From Massilia sp. (GTDB lineage Bacteria > Pseudomonadota > Gammaproteobacteria > Burkholderiales > Burkholderiaceae_D), in the NCBI GenBank assembly GCA_003484545.1, contig DNCF01000282.1:1-13992 (forward strand): a DNA stretch of 13,992 nucleotides. Direction: 5' to 3'. How positions within the stretch are numbered: position 1 is the stretch's first letter; each line of letters opens with the position of its first letter. The notes below the pieces were generated by a model. It did not search any database. It had not been told where the DNA came from and worked only from the letters and a program-made list of their open reading frames with translations. Below, one piece after another: positions 1 to 7,431 of the stretch. The position numbers and the translations under genes were made by a program.

Positions 1-2
1 GG

Positions 3-692
3 GGCGCGGCCGGCCTGTACGCGGCCTGGGAGTTCTGGCGCAGCCTGCCGGCCTCGCGCCGTTTCCGTCCGGGGCAGGGCGGACTGGCCGGACTGGTCGA
101 GGGCGCCCGCCGCCACCTGCGCGACCCCGGCCTGCCTTTCCTGTTCATGCTGGCCTTCCTGCTGATGGGCTCTTTCGTCAGCCTGTACAACTACATCGGC
201 TACCGCCTGCTCGGACCGGAATTCCACCTGCGCCAGAGCGCGGTCGGCGCGCTCTCGGTGCTCTACCTGCTCGGCATCTTCAGCTCGGTGTGGGCGGGCC
301 GCCTGGCCGACCGGCTGGGGCGGCGCAACGTCCTGTGGCTGGTAATGTCGGTGATGCTGGCGGGGCTGCTGCTTACGCTGGCGGGCAACCTGGTCGCCAT
401 CGTTGCCGGCGTCGGCCTGTACACCTTCGGCTTCTTTGCCTCGCACTCGGTCGCCAGCAGCTGGGTCGGCCGGCGCGCCCGTCCGCCGCAGGCGCTGGCG
501 TCCGCCCTCTACCTGTTCTTCTATTACCTCGGCTCGAGCGTGGTCGGCTGGTTTTCGGGCTATATGTGGGAACATTTCGGCTGGCTTGGCGTGGTCGGCC
601 TGCTGGGCGCGGTCCTGGTGCTGGCGATGCTGATCGCGCTGCGCCTGCGCGGCCTGGCGCCGCTCGAACCCGCCACTTCCGCCGCGCCGTAA
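3..692 (+). CDS. MFS transporter, C-terminal half (5' end outside window)
   Basis: This is the 3' part of a major facilitator superfamily permease. The reading frame is open from base 3 with no stop, so the true start lies before the window; 229 residues are visible. They begin in what looks like the central cytoplasmic loop and continue through about six hydrophobic segments, consistent with TM7-TM12. A clear MFS signature, GRLADRLGRR (bases 297-326), lies in a cytoplasmic loop and corresponds to the repeated motif A (GxxxDxxGRR). The protein ends in a short polar tail. The general look resembles YnfM/Bcr-type efflux permeases, but substrate cannot be deduced from this half. An internal ATG at 147 is in frame but would leave out part of the loop, so it is not taken as the start. 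A strong hairpin follows 22 nt after the stop. MFS membership is certain in my view; the subfamily is inference. Confidence 0.88.
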   Translation, partial: GAAGLYAAWEFWRSLPASRRFRPGQGGLAGLVEGARRHLRDPGLPFLFMLAFLLMGSFVSLYNYIGYRLLGPEFHLRQSAVGALSVLYLLGIFSSVWAGRLADRLGRRNVLWLVMSVMLAGLLLTLAGNLVAIVAGVGLYTFGFFASHSVASSWVGRRARPPQALASALYLFFYYLGSSVVGWFSGYMWEHFGWLGVVGLLGAVLVLAMLIALRLRGLAPLEPATSAAP

Positions 693-714
693 ACCAGGCT
701 AAGGATTTCATCAT

Positions 715-734
715 GGCATGATCTGCATCATGCC
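715..734 (+). terminator. Perfect 8-bp hairpin downstream of MFS gene
   Basis: GGCATGAT (715-722) and ATCATGCC (727-734) are perfect inverted complements around a CTGC loop. The hairpin lies 22 nt after the MFS stop and about 100 nt before the likely vgrG start. There is no T-run after it, so a classical intrinsic terminator is not shown. It could be an mRNA 3'-end stem, a leader structure of vgrG, or a dyad operator. Its position argues against translation starting at the upstream in-frame ATG at 718, which lies inside the stem. Confidence 0.4.
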
Positions 735-817
735 TAGCGGCATCATCGTACTGTTTGCCTCCGGTAAGATCGTCGATTGGGATTGGTACCAGTCACGATT
801 GCGAAGGAGTCCTGCCG

Positions 818-835
818 ATGGTGTCGCTCCGATGA
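818..835 (+). CDS. Possible 5-codon leader minicistron coupled to vgrG
   Basis: GAAGGAG (803-809) is the only strong Shine-Dalgarno sequence near the vgrG start, but it is spaced 8 nt from an ATG at 818 that is not in the vgrG frame. That ATG reads five codons (M-V-S-L-R) and stops at TGA 833-835. The stop overlaps the ATG at 832 in an ATGA arrangement. Translation of this tiny frame could deliver ribosomes to vgrG by termination-reinitiation. An alternative is a one-base sequencing error or indel that separates the real vgrG start from its ribosome binding site. The sequence facts are direct; the coupling role is inference. Confidence 0.35.
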   Translation: MVSLR

Positions 836-3660
836 ATTTCCCTTCCGAACCCGGCGCGCTCGGCCTGTTCGGCACCGGCCTCAGCCAGCATGCGCGCTTG
901 ATCACGCTTGCTACCGCCCAGGAAAGCGCGCTGCCAGACACGCTTGCCGCCGAAAGCTTCACCGGGCACGAGGCCGTCAACGATTTGTTCCACTTCGAGG
1001 TGGACGCGCTCAGCACCTCGACCGACCTCGACCTCTCGCTGTTCCTGGGCGAAGAGTTGACGATCCGCCTGCTGCAGCCGGACGGCAGCCGCCGCGCCTG
1101 GCACGGCATGTGCACCCAGGCCGGCTGGCTCGGCGCGGACGGCGGCCTGGCGCGCTACCGGCTGCGGCTGGAACCGGCGCTGGCGCTGCTCGGCCTGCGC
1201 CGCGACAGCTACCTCTTCCAGGACAAGAACGTCCGCGACATCGTCGTCGAACTGCTGGCCGACTATCCGCAGGTGCGCTTCGATTTCGACATCACCCAGG
1301 AGCTCGCGCCGCGCCCGGTGTGCACGCAGTACCGCGAGAGCGATCTCGATTTCTTCCGGCGTCTGCTGGCGTCCGAAGGACTGAGCTGGCGTTTCGAGCA
1401 TGACCAGAAGCAGGACCGGGGGCAGGGCGATGGCGACGGCCACGCGCGGCATCGCCTCGTCATCTTCGACAGCCGCGCCCGCGCGCCGGCGACGCCAGGC
1501 GGCGAGAGCATCCGCTTCCACGGCGTACGCGCCACCGAGCAGGACGACGCGATCGACGCTTTCGGGGCCTGCCGCAGGGTGCGCGCGAACGCGGTCGCCA
1601 TCAGCAGCTGGGATCCCACTCAGCTGGTTGCGCCGGCGGCCGAGCACCGAACGATCCTCGATGCCGGCGACCTGCCGGCGCTCGCGCTCTACGACGGCAG
1701 CGGCGAGCGCCATGCCCCCAGCCGCGCCGCCGCCGACGCGCACGCGGAACGGATGCTGGAGGCCCTCGAGCTGGAAAACAAACTGTTCGAAGGCGCGGGA
1801 GCCGTGCGCCGCCTGGCGGCGGGGCACACGTTCGCGCTGACCCGGCACGCGCGCTATCCGGACGGCGAGAACACGTTCACCGTTATCTCGGTGCGCCACG
1901 AGGGCCGCAACAACTTCCGGACCGGGATTGCCGGCGCCGCGCCGGGCGCGGTCGAGAACGGCAGCTACCGCAACAGCTTCGCCTGCGTACGCACGGCGGT
2001 GCCGATCGTTCCGGATGCGACCGCAATGCGCTACAGGCCGACCGCGCCCGGCCCGCAGTGCGCGCTCGTGGTCGGGCTGGCGGAAGCGGTCGCGACGACG
2101 ACGCGCGACCACCAGGTAAAAGTCCAGTTCGCATGGCAGCGCGGGCAGGGCGCCAATCCCGGCGGCCTGGCGCACGACACCGACGAGAAGGGCTGCGCGC
2201 CCGGCAACGCCGCCTCAGGCGCCTGGGTGCGCGTGGCCGAAGCCCTGGCCGGTCCCAACTGGGGAACTGTATTCACGCCGCGCATCGGCACCGAAGTGCT
2301 GGTCGATTTCGTCGAAGGCGACATCGACCGGCCGGTCATCGTGGCTCAGCTCTACAACGGCGCCGACCAGCCGCCATTCGCCGCCGGCGTTGCATCGAAC
2401 GCGAATCACGCGGGCGTCCTGTCGGGAATCCACAGCCACGGCTTCGACGGCGGCGGCTACAACCAGTGGCAGCTCGACGATGCACCCGGCCAGGTACGTA
2501 CGCGCCTCGCCACCAGCTGCGCGGCAACCCAGCTGAACCTCGGCTACCTGATCCATCAATCTCCCGGCTCGGCGCAGCGCGGGGCCTACCGCGGCAGCGG
2601 CTTCGAACTGCGCACCGATGCCTGGGCCGTGATCCGCGGCGGCGAGGGCGTGCTGCTCTCGACCAGCGCGCGTTCCCGCCAAGGCTGCGGCGTGAGCTCG
2701 ACGCAGATGGATGCGGCCGAGGCGGTTTCCCTGTTCAAGAGCGCCCAGTCGCTGGCCACGACGCTGGGCGACGCGGCGGCGCAGCAGCAGGCCTTGTTCA
2801 GCAAGGACGCGGTCAAGGCGCAGGCGGATTTCATCGAGCAAATCGATCCGAAGGCGAAAGGGAAATATGAAGGCGCCATCGGTGGACAAAGCGCACTGAA
2901 GGCCAGGCCGGGATCACGCGAGCTCGATGGGAAACAGCCGGTCGAGAAATTCGGTTCGGCGCTGGTGTTGATGGACGCCGCCGCCAGCATGAACTGGGCC
3001 ACGCCGGCGTCGACCGTCGTGTATGCGGGGCAGCAGCTGCACTGGACCACGCAGTCGGACCTGCATTTCGCTGCGGCGCATACGGTGTCATCGGTAGCCG
3101 GGAATGCTTTTAACTTGTTTACGCACTCGGGCGGGATCCAGGCGATTGCCGGGAATGGTCCGGTGTCGTTGCAGGCGCATACCGACCAGCTGGAGATCCT
3201 GGCGGACAAGGAGATCACGGTGATCTCGGTGAACGACTGCATCGAGATCAAGGCCAAGCAGAAAATCGTGCTGCAGGCGGGACAGTCGGCGATCACGCTG
3301 GAGGGTGGGGATATTACGTTTGCTTGTCCGGGGAAGATTACGGTGAAGGGCGGGAAGCATTTGTTTGATGGCGGCGGGAATAATGCAGCGAATTTGCTCA
3401 ACCTACCTGGAGAGCTGAGCGAAGAGGCAAAGCACTGGATTGCTCTCCACTATATGGACCCTGAACTGGCGGAAGGAATCCCTGAGGTGGAATACAAGAT
3501 TCACTTCGAAGGAGGGCCAGTGTTGTCCGGAACTTTGGACAAAGACGGTCAAGCCCTGCACGAAAACGTCCTTAACAAAGCTGTCAAGAAGGTCGTTTAT
3601 AGCCCGCGCAAACCCAAAAAGGAAGAGCCACACAATCCGTTGGAAAAGTTAATCGGCTGA
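832..3660 (+). CDS. vgrG: Type VI secretion system tip protein VgrG with C-terminal extension
   Basis: This protein forms the trimeric spike at the tip of the T6SS tube and carries effectors out of the cell. Counting from the ATG at 832 it has 942 residues. The order seen is: an N-terminal gp27-like domain (about 20-370, with VgrG-typical FTGHEAVNDLFHFEV and YRESDLDFFRRLLASEGLSWRFEH); a gp5-like OB domain (about 400-510, with TPRIGTEVLVDFVEGDIDRP); a beta-needle segment (about 585-620); an Ala/Gln-rich linker (about 625-700); a DUF2345-type repeat region (about 705-850); and an extra C-terminal module of about 85 residues ending in a Lys-rich tail. The module (HFEGGPVLSGTLDKDGQA) looks transthyretin/SpaA-like, as in effector-docking VgrG extensions. 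An in-frame ATG at 718 would add 38 residues that do not look like VgrG and would start inside a hairpin, so 832 is preferred. The last 280 bases are lower in GC than the rest. It lies 39 nt upstream of the effector gene, probably in one transcript. Confidence 0.93.
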   Translation: MNFPSEPGALGLFGTGLSQHARLITLATAQESALPDTLAAESFTGHEAVNDLFHFEVDALSTSTDLDLSLFLGEELTIRLLQPDGSRRAWHGMCTQAGWLGADGGLARYRLRLEPALALLGLRRDSYLFQDKNVRDIVVELLADYPQVRFDFDITQELAPRPVCTQYRESDLDFFRRLLASEGLSWRFEHDQKQDRGQGDGDGHARHRLVIFDSRARAPATPGGESIRFHGVRATEQDDAIDAFGACRRVRANAVAISSWDPTQLVAPAAEHRTILDAGDLPALALYDGSGERHAPSRAAADAHAERMLEALELENKLFEGAGAVRRLAAGHTFALTRHARYPDGENTFTVISVRHEGRNNFRTGIAGAAPGAVENGSYRNSFACVRTAVPIVPDATAMRYRPTAPGPQCALVVGLAEAVATTTRDHQVKVQFAWQRGQGANPGGLAHDTDEKGCAPGNAASGAWVRVAEALAGPNWGTVFTPRIGTEVLVDFVEGDIDRPVIVAQLYNGADQPPFAAGVASNANHAGVLSGIHSHGFDGGGYNQWQLDDAPGQVRTRLATSCAATQLNLGYLIHQSPGSAQRGAYRGSGFELRTDAWAVIRGGEGVLLSTSARSRQGCGVSSTQMDAAEAVSLFKSAQSLATTLGDAAAQQQALFSKDAVKAQADFIEQIDPKAKGKYEGAIGGQSALKARPGSRELDGKQPVEKFGSALVLMDAAASMNWATPASTVVYAGQQLHWTTQSDLHFAAAHTVSSVAGNAFNLFTHSGGIQAIAGNGPVSLQAHTDQLEILADKEITVISVNDCIEIKAKQKIVLQAGQSAITLEGGDITFACPGKITVKGGKHLFDGGGNNAANLLNLPGELSEEAKHWIALHYMDPELAEGIPEVEYKIHFEGGPVLSGTLDKDGQALHENVLNKAVKKVVYSPRKPKKEEPHNPLEKLIG

Positions 3661-3685
3661 TTTGTCACTTGAAACTGACCTACCT

Positions 3686-3692
3686 CGGAGGA
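3686..3692 (+). promoter_or_regulatory. Ribosome binding site of the effector gene
   Basis: CGGAGGA ends 7 nt before the ATG at 3700. It fixes the start of the effector gene and sits in the 39-nt gap after vgrG, consistent with the two genes sharing a transcript. Confidence 0.7.
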
Positions 3693-3699
3693 TTGCTTC

Positions 3700-5259
3700 A
3701 TGGCGGATGTGAATGCAACACAGATGCGCGACGCATTGGCGTGGGCGACAGGGGATGAGGAAGCGCAGGAGCCTAGCTCGAACCCATTCGTGTGGTTTTG
3801 GGAAGCGGTAGAAGGAGACTTCAACGAGAGCAGGTCCACCTCCCAGATCCTGGTCGATGCGGGTATTTCAATGATCCCGTTAGTAGATCAGGTGTGCGAT
3901 CTGCGTGATCTGATAGCGAATTGCCAAAAGCTGTCACGTGATCGTACGGACCTGTGGAACTGGGTCGCGCTTGTCCTGACGCTCATCGGTCTCTTTCCGT
4001 CACTGGGATCGCTTGTAAAAGGCATCTTGAAGATTTTCTTCGGGTTCGTAAGACGAACAGGAGGACAGAAAGTCGTTGACGCAGTAGATGCGGCAATGAA
4101 CTGGGTGATCTCTTTCCTGCGGCGGCGGCGCGTACAGGAGTACTTGAAAGCGCACAAGGTCGACGAAGTTCTGAAATGGCTGGCTACCGAGATCAAGGCT
4201 GTACGCGCTCGAGTCAGCGTTGCCGAATTAACGGCAGCGTTTGATCGTGGAATCGAGGTGATCGACGCAATGGCAAGCAAGGTCCAGTTTGTACCGGTAT
4301 TAGGTAGCAAGGCAAAGCAAGCGTTGGTCGAGGTTCAAACGATTCGATTGGCTGCCGACAAGCATTTTGCTCGAGCACTGAAGCCAGTCCAGGATGTGTT
4401 CGATACGGTGGTATCCCGACTGGAACGTGAAGCAATTCAAAGGCAAAAAGGAATCGTGGATGTACGAAATGTACACTTCCGAGGTACTTTGCCTGAAGCA
4501 AGAGCCATTTCTTTTATGCGAAATCCACGTACAAAACCTGGTTGGCTGAACGATGGGGATACTCCACGCTGGTCGCAAGCAAAGGTTGCTGCAAACCGAT
4601 CACTAGTAGAAGCAAGAGCAAAGCAAGGATGGCCGTCATTGAGTGACGACAATATTCGGTCCTTCCATACTCTTGCTCATGCTGAGATCAAAGGTCCGGC
4701 CCGACTCTTCCGCATTTTATCGCCGAACAGCAGGGCAATGAGCGATTGCTGGATCAGCGAAAAGGTGTTTAATGATATACAAAATTCACCTGATCCAAGA
4801 GAGGCGTGGAGAAAGTTTCTCGCAGTGTGGCCAGACTGGAATGCGAATGGTCAGTTTGTTATCTACGATGTAAAACCTGGCGAGACGCTCAAGGTATGGC
4901 GCGGGCCAGCATCTGGTCAAACCAAAGATTCTTTACCTGACCAACATCTTGAAGGCGGATGGGAGCAGATCGTCTTCAATGTCGCACGGACTGATCCGCG
5001 AAATGATGTGATGCGGTTCTACAAACTGAAGGGCGGTCAAAAAAATATCCTACAAGGCGCGATCACGCAAGCAGAGTATAACAAGCTTACTCAAGCGCAA
5101 AAGAATGAATACGTATCCATACGTGAATCGATAACCCATCCGAATATTAGTGGACCTTTCGAAACAGGATGGGGGTGCACGGATTTTGAGGGGGCAGGTT
5201 ACGCGACGAGAATTGGATTGCCAGCGCTGCCTGGGCAGACAACAGCTCTTCAAAGGTGA
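3700..5259 (+). CDS. Putative T6SS effector with unassigned C-terminal toxin domain
   Basis: This 519-aa protein is encoded directly after vgrG and overlaps a likely immunity gene, the usual position of a T6SS cargo effector. Residues 1-80 are soluble and include GISMIPLVDQVCDLRDLIAN, resembling the pre-toxin segments that precede hydrophobic regions in Rhs/PAAR effectors. Residues 86-116 form a hydrophobic hairpin (WVALVLTLIGLFPSLG and following). Residues 120-250 are amphipathic helix. The C-terminal domain (about 255-519) carries recognisable blocks: RLFRILSPNSRAMSDCW (335-351), PDWN (378-381), LKVWRGPASGQ (397-407), GGWEQIVF (419-426) and a late WGC (491-493). I do not recognise this domain with certainty. 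The RLFR block plus a late Glu (E422) loosely recalls NAD-using ADP-ribosyltransferase-like toxins, but that is speculation. No PAAR, MIX motif or signal peptide is visible. Base composition is far less GC-rich than the vgrG core, suggesting acquisition. Confidence 0.7.
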   Translation: MADVNATQMRDALAWATGDEEAQEPSSNPFVWFWEAVEGDFNESRSTSQILVDAGISMIPLVDQVCDLRDLIANCQKLSRDRTDLWNWVALVLTLIGLFPSLGSLVKGILKIFFGFVRRTGGQKVVDAVDAAMNWVISFLRRRRVQEYLKAHKVDEVLKWLATEIKAVRARVSVAELTAAFDRGIEVIDAMASKVQFVPVLGSKAKQALVEVQTIRLAADKHFARALKPVQDVFDTVVSRLEREAIQRQKGIVDVRNVHFRGTLPEARAISFMRNPRTKPGWLNDGDTPRWSQAKVAANRSLVEARAKQGWPSLSDDNIRSFHTLAHAEIKGPARLFRILSPNSRAMSDCWISEKVFNDIQNSPDPREAWRKFLAVWPDWNANGQFVIYDVKPGETLKVWRGPASGQTKDSLPDQHLEGGWEQIVFNVARTDPRNDVMRFYKLKGGQKNILQGAITQAEYNKLTQAQKNEYVSIRESITHPNISGPFETGWGCTDFEGAGYATRIGLPALPGQTTALQR

Positions 5260-6413
5260 ATGCGCGGTTCGATTCGATAATGCACGGTTATATTAGGCGA
5301 ATTGGGATAGATATGAACCTGACTCAGTGGCAGAAAATGCAGGCTGCTTTGCTGTATCACTTTTCCTCCATGAGATATCTTGAGGGCTTGATGGAGCGTG
5401 TGAAAAAGCTAAGGATTTTCGCGAATGATGTTTTGGATGTCAATGAGGCCCAAGGCAGAGATAAACTTTTGCGTAGCAAGCGTTGGGGTAATCGCAATAC
5501 AGGCGAGAATTGGGAAAATAACGCGTGGCCGTTTCTTGGTGATTTCCAACGTTCAGTCGCGCGAGACATTGCAGACAGAAAGTCGAACATTTATCACAAA
5601 ACCGGAGCGTACCAATGCGTCCGGGGTATTTCCGAACTTTCTTTGCAATGGATGGCACCGGAGGAACAGGACGAGTTCGACCGAAAGCTTGCAGAAGTGT
5701 CCAGATATGCGGAGTACATCGATGACACCATGGATCGAGCCGTATATGCCACTAGATGGGACGACTTTGGACTAACGATCGCTTGGCAAGAACATGAAAG
5801 CAACTTTGCAGTTCTCCCTAAATTTATCACTCGGCCTGAACTTGTCTGCGACAGCGGCCAAGTGCCGCCGAAGACTGGCGTATATGTATCAACCGACGAT
5901 CCTAATGCAGCCCTGCAGTTTGGATGGAATGGATCTGATCGGGGAAAGTTGCTAGAAAGTACTACGCTGAACGACTTAGGTAAGCGCGCATTGGCTTCAG
6001 TCGGTAGAGCCAAGCTCTGGACCGACGGCGATGCTATGCTCCGCTTTGTGCTTGATAACCTGTCCTGCCCAGATTTGGTACGCGATACTTTCTTTGATGA
6101 GTCCCAGACGCCCGAACTGGCACCTACCCTAGTGGCGCGCAATGCTTTTGAAGCAAAACCGTCACGTTGGTGTTTTGTCGAGCTCGTGAAGGATGAGTTC
6201 GAGCAAATTGAGAATGAGGTAGAGGTGGCAAGGCCGGAGACCCTACGCTTTAGCGCGGGCGAAGTTTGTGTGCGCGCAGGCTTCTATTTTTCCCCTGCAA
6301 ATCCACACTCACGTCGGTATTTCCGTACTGGTGAGCAGTTCCCTGTTCTTGATTCCGAATACGGCAAGACCATTTGGCAGTCGGATTGCGAGCAGGGCGG
6401 AGGTGCCACTTAA
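5256..6413 (+). CDS. Probable immunity protein, Imm71/Imm72-like
   Basis: This gene probably encodes the cognate antidote of the preceding effector. The frame opens at GTG 5256, overlapping the effector stop by 4 nt (GTGA), and gives 385 residues. ATG 5280 and ATG 5313 (weak GGGA upstream) are alternative starts; the protein from 5313 still begins with a complete-looking helix. The first 180 residues are mainly helical and charged. Two blocks recall the Imm71/Imm72 immunity families of polymorphic toxin systems: PPKTGVYVSTDDPNAALQFGW (204-224) followed by LASVGRAKLWTDG (246-258), and a C-terminal GFYFSPANPHSRRYFRTGE (342-360) with YGKTIWQ (369-375). The family name is from memory of these patterns, not a search. 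There is no signal peptide or membrane segment, so it should act in the cytoplasm, which would suggest a cytoplasmic effector target. Composition is moderate GC like the effector. Confidence 0.6.
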   Translation: MNARFDSIMHGYIRRIGIDMNLTQWQKMQAALLYHFSSMRYLEGLMERVKKLRIFANDVLDVNEAQGRDKLLRSKRWGNRNTGENWENNAWPFLGDFQRSVARDIADRKSNIYHKTGAYQCVRGISELSLQWMAPEEQDEFDRKLAEVSRYAEYIDDTMDRAVYATRWDDFGLTIAWQEHESNFAVLPKFITRPELVCDSGQVPPKTGVYVSTDDPNAALQFGWNGSDRGKLLESTTLNDLGKRALASVGRAKLWTDGDAMLRFVLDNLSCPDLVRDTFFDESQTPELAPTLVARNAFEAKPSRWCFVELVKDEFEQIENEVEVARPETLRFSAGEVCVRAGFYFSPANPHSRRYFRTGEQFPVLDSEYGKTIWQSDCEQGGGAT

Positions 6414-6485
6414 TTGTCCGGTGGACTCGGTGCAATGGCCAACTGGGGGTGTAAAGACAAGCCACCTTATCTCCACATTTTCAAG

Positions 6486-6491
6486 AAGGAG
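6486..6491 (+). promoter_or_regulatory. Ribosome binding site that sets a GTG start
   Basis: AAGGAG lies 6 nt before GTG 6498. It selects this GTG over the in-frame upstream start at 6414, and it gives a protein that begins exactly with a signal peptide. Confidence 0.65.
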
Positions 6492-6497
6492 TCTCTC

Positions 6498-6914
6498 GTG
6501 CGACGTTCAATTACTTTACTTCTGTTATCCGCAGTAGCTAGTTTCGCGAACGCAAAGCCGGACCAGTTGGTAGGACAGTTCACGCATGACTTTACCAAGC
6601 CTGCCAATGAACCGGTCTATACCGTCATAAAATCTGGTGCTAAGTGGCAAGTATTTCTCCATGGCGCAAACAAGACAGTTCCCGCCAAAGAGACGAGCGA
6701 GTCGGAGCGCAAGGAGTTCTGGGAGCAGATGTAGTGGCCCGCCGAGAGGGCCGTTGGTGCCCGGTGCCTTTGCCTCGGCGGCGAGTGGGAGGGAATGATG
6801 TGTTATGCACCAGATCGCGAAGGTGCGGAAAAGCCGGCCGTTTCGAAGAAAAGTGATTACTTTTATTTCGACTCGATGGGCGGTTTAATGGACATCCGGC
6901 TAAAGAAAAAGTGA
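6498..6914 (+). pseudogene. Small secreted protein gene interrupted by an in-frame amber codon
   Basis: From GTG 6498 the frame encodes a clean signal peptide (MRRSITLLLLSAVASFANA, likely cleavage before KPD) and then a polar mature region, 78 residues in all, before TAG at 6732-6734. The same frame then stays open for 59 more codons to TGA at 6912-6914. The continuation looks like real protein: WPAERAVGARC, EWEGMMCYAPD, then SDYFYFDSMGGLMDIRLKKK at the end. No indel is needed to join the halves, so a single base change creating TAG is the simplest explanation. The whole would be about 138 codons: a small periplasmic protein of unknown function. Its location 84 nt after the immunity gene suggests a second, periplasm-directed accessory or immunity protein, but that is inference. 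ATG 6795 or 6798 with GAGGG nearby could reinitiate a 38-39-residue C-terminal piece. Part of the 3' half is GC-rich, unlike the immunity gene. Confidence 0.6.
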
Positions 6915-7003
6915 ATGAGGAGGGGCGGGCAGGCTAATCGATGGCTGTCTATAGCACAAAAAGACGATAACGCGACGATTAGGGGGTGGAATTGCAGAGT
7001 TGA

Positions 7004-7013
7004 CGACATGTCG
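7004..7013. promoter_or_regulatory. 10-bp palindrome next to a TTGACG box
   Basis: CGACATGTCG is a perfect palindrome in the 190-nt gap before the gene at 7105. It overlaps TTGACG (7000-7005), which matches a sigma-70 -35 box at five of six positions. No good -10 box lies at the right distance, so this is only a weak promoter/operator candidate. Nothing else was recognised between 6915 and 7091. Confidence 0.2.
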
Positions 7014-7091
7014 AGGGGTGTTTCCAAAAGCTAAGGTGTTCACATTACGCATGTCATTCCCGTCAGCGCTAAAATCAACCGCTCTCTTTCC

Positions 7092-7100
7092 AAAGGAGGT
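7092..7100 (+). promoter_or_regulatory. Near-perfect ribosome binding site for the gene at 7105
   Basis: AAAGGAGGT matches the anti-Shine-Dalgarno sequence over nine bases and ends 4 nt before ATG 7105. It decides the start: an in-frame upstream GTG/ATG extension from 7000 would place this site inside the coding region. Confidence 0.75.
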
Positions 7101-7104
7101 CATC

Positions 7105-7431
7105 ATGCTGCAAGCAAACGAAATCCAGCAACGGTACAGCCACCTGCAGCAGACCATCGGCGAAGCCGAGCAGGCCTGCATGGCGTCGCAGGATACGCCG
7201 CCGGAAATGCGCGACTGTATCCAGCGTATTTCGCGCGAGTTGAAACAGGCGCAGGACGTGATGCAGTCGAACGACGAGGCGCGGATCGTCCAGTGCGTCG
7301 ACAGCCTGGAAGACATGGGCGACGAGGCCAAGCGCATGAGCCGCTCGATGCCGCAGATGCCGGCGCACCTCGAGGCGATGGTCACCCGCGTGCACGCCGA
7401 GCTGTCCGACTTCAAGCACAAGCTGCACTAA
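7105..7431 (+). CDS. Small helical protein of unknown function
   Basis: This gene encodes a 108-aa soluble protein rich in Gln, Glu, Met and Lys, with nearly continuous predicted helix interrupted by a Pro pair near residue 32 and prolines around 83-86. Cysteines are at 25, 38 and 64. There is no signal peptide, membrane segment or known catalytic motif. The pattern (helix, short break, helix, helix) suggests a small helical bundle or an oligomerising protein. I do not recognise the family. Composition and codon use return to the GC-rich host style, so this gene marks the end of the low-GC T6SS cargo region. It is probably transcribed alone: its own strong ribosome binding site lies 190 nt after the previous frame, and the next gene is convergent. 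Confidence 0.8.
   Translation: MLQANEIQQRYSHLQQTIGEAEQACMASQDTPPEMRDCIQRISRELKQAQDVMQSNDEARIVQCVDSLEDMGDEAKRMSRSMPQMPAHLEAMVTRVHAELSDFKHKLH

Noticed and set aside
718..831. N-terminal extension of VgrG from ATG 718 (38 extra residues)
   Set aside because: The extra residues do not resemble VgrG N-termini, there is no ribosome binding site before ATG 718, and that ATG lies inside a perfect hairpin. It remains possible but is not preferred.
793..2175. A 460-codon minus-strand frame inside vgrG
   Set aside because: This is a shadow of the GC-rich vgrG codons without protein-like motifs.
6414..6497. Upstream GTG-like start of the small secreted protein
   Set aside because: It would bury the signal peptide behind 28 residues and lacks a ribosome binding site, whereas GTG 6498 has AAGGAG at 6-nt spacing.
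6644..6856. Alternative 70-codon frame across the amber codon region
   Set aside because: It starts inside the secreted-protein gene in another frame, has no ribosome binding site, and its Arg-rich product has no recognisable features.
3400..6900. Possible insertion sequence or prophage to explain the low-GC block
   Set aside because: No transposase, integrase, terminal inverted repeats or target duplications were recognised; the block is better explained as T6SS cargo exchange.
7000..7104. 35-residue extension of the small helical protein
   Set aside because: The AAAGGAGGT site just before ATG 7105 decides the start, and the extension has different composition.
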